Below are positions 58,307 through 64,000 of a stretch of 64,000 nt of DNA, in pieces. Both the position numbers and the translations under genes were made by a program. Each line of letters begins with the position of its first letter. Positions within the stretch are counted from its first letter, which is position 1. The stretch is from contig JANQKZ010000049.1 of assembly GCA_028280845.1 (NCBI GenBank), forward strand, positions 24,440 to 88,439, in the 5' to 3' direction. The notes beneath the pieces are model-generated. The model ran no database searches. It worked only from the letters and a program-made list of their open reading frames with translations, and was not told the DNA's origin. The stretch is from Opitutales bacterium (lineage in GTDB: Bacteria; Verrucomicrobiota; Verrucomicrobiia; Opitutales; JABSRG01).

Positions 58307-58620
58307 TCGTAACGACTACTGAAACCATCCCAGGAAAAAAAATCACCACGGTGTTTGGAACCGTGAAGGGCAACACCATCCGGGCTCGCCATGTGGGCCA
58401 CGACATCATGGCCGGGCTGCGGACAGTGGTCGGAGGAGAAATCGATGAATATACCAAACTCATGGCGGAGGCACGCGAACAGGCCATTGACCGCATGAAA
58501 AAAGATGCCCGACGCCTGGGGGGTAACGCGGTTGTCGGTCTGCGGATCACCACGTCCATGATCGCGAGTGGCGCCGCAGAAATCCTCGCCTATGGCACTG
58601 CCGTCAAAGCAGAGGATTAA
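58303..58620 (+). CDS. YbjQ/UPF0145 family protein
   Basis: The 105-residue protein has the family motifs MIVTTTETIPGKKITTVFG, GNTIRARHVGHDIMAGLRTV, VGGEIDEYTKLM, and GGNAVVGLRITTSMI. YbjQ proteins form pentamers; some are called heavy-metal-binding domain proteins, with function unclear. It is the third gene of the sigma/anti-sigma operon, overlapping the anti-sigma gene by four bases. Confidence 0.92.
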   Translation: MIVTTTETIPGKKITTVFGTVKGNTIRARHVGHDIMAGLRTVVGGEIDEYTKLMAEAREQAIDRMKKDARRLGGNAVVGLRITTSMIASGAAEILAYGTAVKAED

Positions 58621-58737
58621 GAATACGAGGAAGACAGATCCACTTGTATCCCTGGAGGAGCTAATACTCAGGCTCACCGATGTGGCCAACATGATCGTCG
58701 CAGGACTTTTCGAGGGAGTCGGTCCACCTCAGCCCGC

Positions 58738-59054
58738 ATGGCGTCATCCTATACCTTCGGCGGAACATGGAAACCGCATCCCGCCCTGAAACGCATGAGG
58801 TGCCTCTGGATAGCCATAGCCTTGTGCTCCGTCCTGGCACTGTTCGCCCCTTACGCGTTTGTTCCGGTTCTCCTTGCCCAACTCATTTACAAAACGCTAT
58901 GGCTGGGCGCCTACGCCCTTCCCCTGCTGGGCTCAGGTCAAAAGAAAAAGCTGCCGGCCGGGTCTTGATCTTTTTCCTTATCTGGTTCCTAGGCCTCTGT
59001 GTGGCCATACCCTGGAGCGCCTTCATCACCCAGTTTACCGGCACAGGAAGCTGA
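58738..59054 (+). pseudogene. Frameshifted small membrane protein
   Basis: Frame A (58738-58968) gives MASSYTFGGTWKPHPALK, a membrane helix (LWIAIALCSVLALFAPYAFV) and LIYKTLWLGAYALPLLGSG, then ends at an A-rich run (AAAGAAAAAG at 58941-58950). A second helix pair continues in another frame up to 59054 (VLIFFLIWFLGLCVAIPWS). The two pieces together would make a three-helix protein of about 105 residues. I therefore infer a one-base change near the A run, or a sequencing slip there. The family is not recognised. Confidence 0.5.
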
Positions 59055-59123
59055 GACTAAACGATTGACTTGCCAGAGCGGAACAAACCAACATCCGCAA
59101 TCCACTTCCGTTTCTCTGTCTAA

Positions 59124-59480
59124 ATGAAAATTGCTTTATTTATCCTGCTAACCCTATTCGTCCGCGACCTGGTAGAGCCTGACAACAAACGCTTCACTTT
59201 TCCCCGTATCTTTGGATGCGTTTTTGTATTTGGCCTCTTGGCGGTGACGAGTTATGTCATCTCCCCTCCGGACTGGCTCGATATTTACGAATACATTTTC
59301 GATGGAGTAGCTTTTGGGATCTACACCGCCATCGTGTTCCCTTTTATCTTCAAATCCCCGGTGAAGAACGGGGTCATTTACGGAGTGGTCATCGCAATTT
59401 TAACCATCGTTGCTCAGTTAGCCGTCCCTCTTATCTGGGGCTGGATCTCCAGTCGCGGTCCCGGCCAGCAGATTTTTTAA
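59124..59480 (+). CDS. Small membrane protein, 118 residues
   Basis: The protein has four hydrophobic segments (about 2-12, 28-48, 60-78 and 85-108). The soluble spots between them are short: RDLVEPDNKRFTFPR and SPPDWLDIYEYIFDG. I do not recognise a family. It follows the frameshifted gene on the same strand. Confidence 0.55.
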   Translation: MKIALFILLTLFVRDLVEPDNKRFTFPRIFGCVFVFGLLAVTSYVISPPDWLDIYEYIFDGVAFGIYTAIVFPFIFKSPVKNGVIYGVVIAILTIVAQLAVPLIWGWISSRGPGQQIF

Positions 59481-59615
59481 TAGAATCATCGCCCCCCTGA
59501 AGCAACCCGTTGGAAATCAGTTAGCCTGGGCTCGTTGGGGCATCCCGGATTTGAAGCGCCCGTGCCCGTGTCGGGAGCAGCTAAAAAACGCTCGCCTCAG
59601 CCGTCCAATCGGCCC

Positions 59616-60458
59616 CTAAACACCAACCGGATGCCAGGTCGTCTTCGTCTCCATAAATGTCATGATTCGATACGGATCTTCCTTCACCGTGTCATAAATC
59701 CCCACTCGGCGAATATTCAAAGCGGCGTTCGCCTGAATGACCTGAATTGCCTGCGCATCCTCACCGTAATAAGCTACACCGTTTACATCCATGTGACTGC
59801 TCATATGAGGAAGCAATTCCTCCACACTACCGGTCAGCAGGTTAACCACCCCACCTGGAACATCAGAAGAATTTAAGATCTCCCCAAACGTAATAGCAGG
59901 AAGGGCACGGGTTTCAGACGCAAGCGTCACACAACTATTTCCTCCACAGATAACGGGAGCAATGGCGCCCACCAGTCCCGACAATCCGGTTTCTTGGGGG
60001 GCAAATATGGCTATAACCCCGGTGGGTTCCGGCATGGAAAAATTAAAGTGAGAGGAGGCCACCGGATTCACCGTGCTGAAGACTTGGGAATACTTATCGG
60101 CCCAACCCGCGAAATAGACGAGCGTGTCGACCGCCGTCATGACTTCCTTCTCTGCGGACCGCGGGGTGGATCCCAAAGAGACCAATTCGTCACGAAGCTG
60201 GCCCGCCCGCCCCTCCAGCATTTCTGCGATACGATAGAGAATTTGGCTCCGAAGATAGGCGGTGGCGGCAGACCAACCTACCTGGGCCTTGCGCGCAGCG
60301 ACAACGGCATTCCTGAAATCCTTACGCGACCCCTGGCACACGTTCGCCAGCAGCTTACCCTCTGGGTCATAAAGCGGATAATACCGCCCACTCTCCGTCC
60401 GGGGAAACTTCCCTCCGATATACAACTTGTATGTCTTTCTAACTGCGACTCGGCTCAT
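59616..60458 (-). CDS. Short non-catalytic aldehyde dehydrogenase-like protein (ALDH16 C-terminal-type)
   Basis: The 280-residue product matches the N-terminal, cofactor-binding half of an ALDH (YKLYIGGKFPRTESGRYYP, RKAQVGWSAATAYLRSQILY, GVIAIFAPQETGLSGLV) but lacks the catalytic domain with its Cys and Glu. The size and position fit the second, catalytically dead domain of ALDH16-type proteins. Its partner is the catalytic ALDH at 60917, but a GxxExxY gene lies in between. A subunit or interaction role is inferred. Confidence 0.75.
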   Translation of the reverse strand: MSRVAVRKTYKLYIGGKFPRTESGRYYPLYDPEGKLLANVCQGSRKDFRNAVVAARKAQVGWSAATAYLRSQILYRIAEMLEGRAGQLRDELVSLGSTPRSAEKEVMTAVDTLVYFAGWADKYSQVFSTVNPVASSHFNFSMPEPTGVIAIFAPQETGLSGLVGAIAPVICGGNSCVTLASETRALPAITFGEILNSSDVPGGVVNLLTGSVEELLPHMSSHMDVNGVAYYGEDAQAIQVIQANAALNIRRVGIYDTVKEDPYRIMTFMETKTTWHPVGV

Positions 60459-60488
60459 GATATCTTACCACTAAAGTTCACTTAAAAG

Positions 60489-60896
60489 CTAAAGGATAAA
60501 TCGATTCCATTCCATTTGAGGGTGAGTTCCAAAGTTGAGAAGGTACCCGACTCTAGAGCCCGTAGCCTTCATGTAGTTGAGGAGCTGGGCCTCGTGTTCT
60601 GGACAAAGCTGTTTTACTGCTTTCAATTCCACAATGATTTCATTCCAGACTACTAAATCCGCGATATAACGTTTTTCTAAATACCTGTCTCCAAATCGAA
60701 TGCGAAGCCCGACTTTGGAGGCAAAAGGAATGTCTCGCCTTCCAAGCTCCAATACTAAGGCTTCATGATAAACCTCCTCCAGAAACCCCGACCCCAAGGT
60801 TTTATAAACATGGAAAACGGCCCCCATAAACCTATAGCCCTCGTGGCTTAGAGGCTCCTCTACGGAAAGGGGTTCATCCAGGTTGTTTAGAGTCAT
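60489..60896 (-). CDS. GxxExxY family protein
   Basis: The 135-residue protein carries the family motif GSGFLEEVYHEAL, and then DIPFASKVGLRIRFGDRYLE, YIADLVVWNEIIVELKAV, and QLLNYMKATGSRVGYLLNFG. The D...E-x-K pattern (ADLVVWNEIIVELKAV) is that of PD-(D/E)XK nuclease folds. The family is widespread as lone genes among operons, and its role is unknown. Here it sits between two ALDH genes on the same strand, suggesting insertion into that operon. Confidence 0.88.
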   Translation of the reverse strand: MTLNNLDEPLSVEEPLSHEGYRFMGAVFHVYKTLGSGFLEEVYHEALVLELGRRDIPFASKVGLRIRFGDRYLEKRYIADLVVWNEIIVELKAVKQLCPEHEAQLLNYMKATGSRVGYLLNFGTHPQMEWNRFIL

Positions 60897-60916
60897 TCAG
60901 TGAATTTTAGTGGTTC

Positions 60917-62413
60917 CTAATACAGCTCGACATAGGGCGCCAGACCTTGGAGTCCACCTTCGCGGCCCACCCCACTTTCCTTGTAGCCCCCAAACGGCGA
61001 GGTCGGATCGAATTTATTAAACGTGTTCGCCCAGATCACGCCCGCCCGTATCGCATGGGTGACTTTAAAGATTTTGGACCCCTTGTCCGTCCACACTCCA
61101 CCCGACAATCCGTATGGGGTGTTATTCGCTTTCGTGATGGCTTCTTTAACCGTGCGGAAGGTCTGGATAGCCAGTACCGGGCCAAATATCTCTTCCTGCA
61201 CAATCCGGTGACTTTGTGCGGTGTCCGTAAAAAGGGTCGGTTTATACCAATATCCTTTCTTGGGTAACCGCTGACCGCTTTGCCAGAGGCAAGCCCCTTC
61301 CTGCTCCCCTGAGTTAACGAGCAGCTTGATCCGCTCCAGCTGCTCGGCAGAATTAATCGCCCCAATATCGGTGTTCTTGTCCAGGGGATCCCCCACCACC
61401 AGGGTCTCCATCCTCCGTTTCAATTTTCGAATGACTTCTGCGGCCACACCTTCCTGAACAAAGAGCCGGGATCCGGCGCAACATACGTGACCCTGGTTAA
61501 AAAAGATCCCGTTGACGATTCCTTCGACCGCCTGGTCTATCGGAGCATCATTGAAGATCAGGTGAGCCGCTTTACCGCCTAATTCCAAGGTAAACTTCTT
61601 TTTCGTTCCGGCCACAGCCCCTTGAATCCGCTTGCCGACTTCAGTCGACCCGGTGAAAGCCACCTTATCGACATCCGGATGCTCCACCAGGGCTGCCCCG
61701 GCATCTCCATAGCCGGGAATAATGTTCACCACCCCTTCAGGAATTTCGGCCTCCTGAATCAGCTCCGCCAACTTCATCGCCGTCAATGGAGTAGTCTCGG
61801 CGGGTTTCAAGACTACGGTATTCCCACAAGCCAGGGCCGGGGCCAGTTTCCAGGCCGCCATCAACAAGGGAAAGTTCCAGGGAATCACTTGCCCGGCGAC
61901 CCCGAGGGGTCGGGCTTTTCGCCCCGGAAAGGCATAGTCTAATTTATCGGCCCAACCCGCATAATAAAAAAAATGGGCCGCAACCAGGGGTATATCCACA
62001 TCCCGGCTTTCCCGGATTGGCTTGCCCCCATCCATGGATTCGATCACCGCAAACTCCCGCGCACGCTCCTGGATCAAGCGGGCCAACCGAAACAGGTACT
62101 TCCCCCGTTCCCGGCCGGGCATCGGCCCCCACACCTCATCATAGGCCTTCCGGGCAGCTTTAACCGCCTTATTGACATCAGCCTTTCCCGCCTGAGAAAC
62201 CTTGGCGAGAACTTCCTCCGTAGCAGGATTGACTGAATCAAAGGTTTTCCCTGTCGATGCTTTTACAAACCTTCCATTGATAAACAAGCCATAGGCCTTG
62301 TTCAGGCGGATAGCGATACTCTCGGGAGCGGGAGCAAACCCCGCTCCATGCACAAAATCATGGGGGTCGGTGGGGGGCTTTTTCTTTTTCTTGGTTTTGG
62401 ATTCCTGCAACAT
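60917..62413 (-). CDS. Catalytic aldehyde dehydrogenase
   Basis: The 498-residue NAD(P)+-dependent dehydrogenase converts aldehydes to acids. It shows VIPWNFPLLMAAWKLAPALA, KPAETTPLTAMKLAELIQEA, VAFTGSTEVGKRIQGA, the Glu motif FTLELGGKAAHLIFND, and the catalytic Cys in FFNQGHVCCAGSRLFV (Cys about 311). The start is ATG 62413; a GTG nine codons upstream would overlap nothing but is less usual. It follows deoC by 30 bp, and acetaldehyde from DeoC is its natural substrate, though this is inferred. Confidence 0.92.
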   Translation of the reverse strand: MLQESKTKKKKKPPTDPHDFVHGAGFAPAPESIAIRLNKAYGLFINGRFVKASTGKTFDSVNPATEEVLAKVSQAGKADVNKAVKAARKAYDEVWGPMPGRERGKYLFRLARLIQERAREFAVIESMDGGKPIRESRDVDIPLVAAHFFYYAGWADKLDYAFPGRKARPLGVAGQVIPWNFPLLMAAWKLAPALACGNTVVLKPAETTPLTAMKLAELIQEAEIPEGVVNIIPGYGDAGAALVEHPDVDKVAFTGSTEVGKRIQGAVAGTKKKFTLELGGKAAHLIFNDAPIDQAVEGIVNGIFFNQGHVCCAGSRLFVQEGVAAEVIRKLKRRMETLVVGDPLDKNTDIGAINSAEQLERIKLLVNSGEQEGACLWQSGQRLPKKGYWYKPTLFTDTAQSHRIVQEEIFGPVLAIQTFRTVKEAITKANNTPYGLSGGVWTDKGSKIFKVTHAIRAGVIWANTFNKFDPTSPFGGYKESGVGREGGLQGLAPYVELY

Positions 62414-62443
62414 CTCAAATCTTCTATAGTTTCGCTTCACATC

Positions 62444-63349
62444 TTAGTCCAACGAGTAGTAATCCCCACTCTGGTATATGCCGCTGAGTTGCTTAACAAT
62501 CTGCATCAAAAGGTCATTCGTCAGGGTGCTGGCCCCAAACCGGAACCATTCCGGAGTCAGCCAATCCGGCCCGAGGGTTTCCTTGACCATGACAAGGTAG
62601 GCAATAGCCGTCTTCGTATCACGAATCCCCCCCGCCGGCTTCATGCCTACCATCTTACCGGTACGGTCCATAAAATCCCGTATCGCCTCTAACATGACCA
62701 GGGTCACCTCCATCGTCGCCCCCGGGGATATTTTCCCAGTTGAGGTTTTTATAAAATCAGCCCCAGCTTCCATCGAGATTTCGCTGGCCCGCCGAACATG
62801 ATCCAGAGTTTCCAACTCACCGGTTTCCAGAATAACCTTTAGGTGGACCTCACCACATACTTCCTTCGTAGCGGCGATCTCATCAAAGATCGCATTGTAT
62901 TCACCTCGTAAATACCGACCGCGAGAAATCACCATATCAATTTCATCCGCTCCCTCCTCCACCGCATACCTAGTATCTGCCAGACGTGTGGTAAACTCTG
63001 CCATTCCGCTGGGAAATGCGGTGGCCACACTGGCGACATGAATCGTCGTGCCCACCAGGGCTTCTTTGGCGACCCGGACCATGTTGGGATACACACAGAT
63101 GGCTGCTACATGAGGCAATTCCGGCATTGCCGGATACGGATGAATCCCTTTGGCGCAGAGTTGACGGACCTTACCAAGTGTGTCCATCCCCTCCAGGGTC
63201 GTCAAATCGATCATACTCAGAGCGAGGCGAATCGCCGACTGTTTCGTCTCCTTTTTGATACTGCGTGTGCGGAACCGCGCGCATCGTTCCTCAACACCCA
63301 CTTGGTCGATTGACCGGGTGTGCTTAAAATCAATTGAAGGGGCAGCCAT
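62444..63349 (-). CDS. deoC: Deoxyribose-phosphate aldolase
   Basis: DeoC splits 2-deoxyribose 5-phosphate to acetaldehyde and glyceraldehyde 3-phosphate. The 301-residue TIM-barrel has IDLTTLEGMDTLGKVRQLC, AAICVYPNMVRVAKEAL, GADEIDMVISRGRYLRG, the Schiff-base motif GADFIKTSTGK (Lys about 201), and GMKPAGGIRDTKTAIAYL. The start is ATG 63349 (MAAPSIDFKH). It heads the deoC-ALDH cluster, and deoB-deoA-upp, 8 kb away, could supply its substrate. Confidence 0.95.
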   Translation of the reverse strand: MAAPSIDFKHTRSIDQVGVEERCARFRTRSIKKETKQSAIRLALSMIDLTTLEGMDTLGKVRQLCAKGIHPYPAMPELPHVAAICVYPNMVRVAKEALVGTTIHVASVATAFPSGMAEFTTRLADTRYAVEEGADEIDMVISRGRYLRGEYNAIFDEIAATKEVCGEVHLKVILETGELETLDHVRRASEISMEAGADFIKTSTGKISPGATMEVTLVMLEAIRDFMDRTGKMVGMKPAGGIRDTKTAIAYLVMVKETLGPDWLTPEWFRFGASTLTNDLLMQIVKQLSGIYQSGDYYSLD

Positions 63350-63495
63350 AACGTTGAAACAGTTTGGGTGAGAGAAAGCAGGACTACTGCAGCATATCCT
63401 TCCTTCTCCATGCAAGACAAACCTATCGCGGCTGCGCCAGGTAACTGGCAAACACCCCAAACCCAATTCCCGACAAGGCCTCAATAATCACCCCC

Positions 63496-64000
63496 AAATC
63501 CACCGGTCATCCACCCCTTGAGTGAATAACCAACCCTGAATCCCTTAGGGGGTGGAGGATTCAGCCAAGATGTGGGGCTTGAGGCGGGAAGGTCAAAGGA
63601 GTGCACAGAAGTGCTCGACTGAAGAGCTGACCAACGAACACGCCGCATGTTGGCGAAAGGTGGAATTGGGTCCCTGCACAAAGTGGCCGCAGGCCCGGTG
63701 TAATTTTATCCCCCACTCAAATCCACCGGTCATCCGCCCCTTGAATGAGCAACCAACCCTGAATCCCTTAGGGGGTGGAGGATTCAGCCAAGATGTGGAG
63801 CTTGAGGCGCGAAGATCGAGGGAGTGCACAGAAGTGCTCGACTGAAGAGCTGACCAACGAACACGCCGCATGTTGGTGAAAGGTGGAATTGGGTCCCTCC
63901 AACAAAGTGGCCACTGGCCCGGTATTCGTTCCTCCCCCGCCCAAATCCACCGGTCATCCACCCCTTGAATGAACAACCAACTCTGAATCCCTTAGGGGGT
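63496..64000. repeat. Tandem array of about 223-bp repeats, running off the window
   Basis: Units begin with AAATCCACCGGTCATCC at 63496, 63719 and 63943, so the period is 223-224 bp and about 2.3 copies are seen. Each carries an inverted repeat CTGAATCC...GGATTCAG around a CTTAGGGGG core, GTGCACAGAAGTGCTCGACT, and CAACGAACACGCCGCATGTTGG. The copies differ by scattered substitutions and small size changes. Frames on the minus strand differ between copies, so I do not call a gene. Confidence 0.9.

Noticed and set aside
63593..63976. A 127-codon minus-strand frame in the terminal repeats
   Set aside because: It spans one and a half repeat units and its length depends on repeat copy boundaries; the repeats are not coding in a consistent frame.

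Overview
The window is a stretch of a Gram-negative bacterial chromosome with moderately high GC. It is most likely from the Verrucomicrobiota (Opitutia / Puniceicoccales-like); this is inferred from gene content, not from a search. Supporting traits are the secreted proteins carrying C-terminal domains of a type common in Opitutia, a pyrophosphate-type phosphofructokinase, an lptC-lptA-lptB-hprK string next to dnaA, a deoC plus two-part ALDH16-like cluster, a marine-type polysaccharide lyase-like protein, and the near absence of Shine-Dalgarno sequences. No phage, insertion sequence, CRISPR array or classical defence island is visible apart from one VapBC-like pair.

Layout. 1-6.1 kb: a partial TonB-dependent receptor, a sterol desaturase-family protein, a fused binding-protein/TolC protein, transaldolase and small membrane proteins. 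6.1-14.8 kb: rplM-rpsI, then an arginine biosynthesis run argC-argJ-argB-argD-argF-argG, interrupted by one decayed and one intact 23S-IVS-type four-helix-bundle gene. 15-23 kb: a collagen-like secreted protein, tRNA-Leu(CAA), an amidohydrolase, a Cys-repeat secreted protein, dusB, a degenerate EEP protein, an rlmB-like gene lacking its N-terminal domain, and TPR and CAP-domain proteins. 23-29 kb: hrpA, a ThuA protein and a voltage-gated-type K+ channel. 29-34.5 kb: a duplicated-domain secreted protein, an accessory patch of tRNA-Pro-derived repeats with tRNA-Pro(GGG), VapBC, and a secreted glycosidase-like protein. 35-42.5 kb: a PPi-type phosphofructokinase, a secreted cyclophilin, REP-like hairpins, SMUG1, VanZ-like and NAD+ DNA ligase.

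42.9-48.6 kb: dnaA, a candidate oriC with DnaA boxes, hprK, lptB, lptA and lptC, then a metallo-beta-lactamase-fold hydrolase. 48.6-57.1 kb: an aldo/keto reductase, TPR and membrane proteins, a deoB-deoA-upp nucleoside salvage operon, and a PhoX-type protein overlapping a PL14-like protein. 57.3-59.5 kb: an ECF sigma factor, its likely anti-sigma factor, a YbjQ family protein and small membrane proteins. 59.6-63.3 kb: deoC, a catalytic aldehyde dehydrogenase, a GxxExxY protein and a non-catalytic ALDH fragment. deoB-deoA-upp and deoC-ALDH together form a route for nucleoside salvage and deoxyribose breakdown. The window ends in a tandem array of about 223-bp repeats.

The points most worth a second look are the split ALDH16 with an inserted GxxExxY gene, a DNA ligase without zinc-finger cysteines, repeated S23-type insertions in the arg operon, the binding-protein/TolC fusion, the Cys-repeat protein, the tRNA-derived repeats and the terminal tandem array. 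I see no single clear-cut new defence or biosynthetic system.
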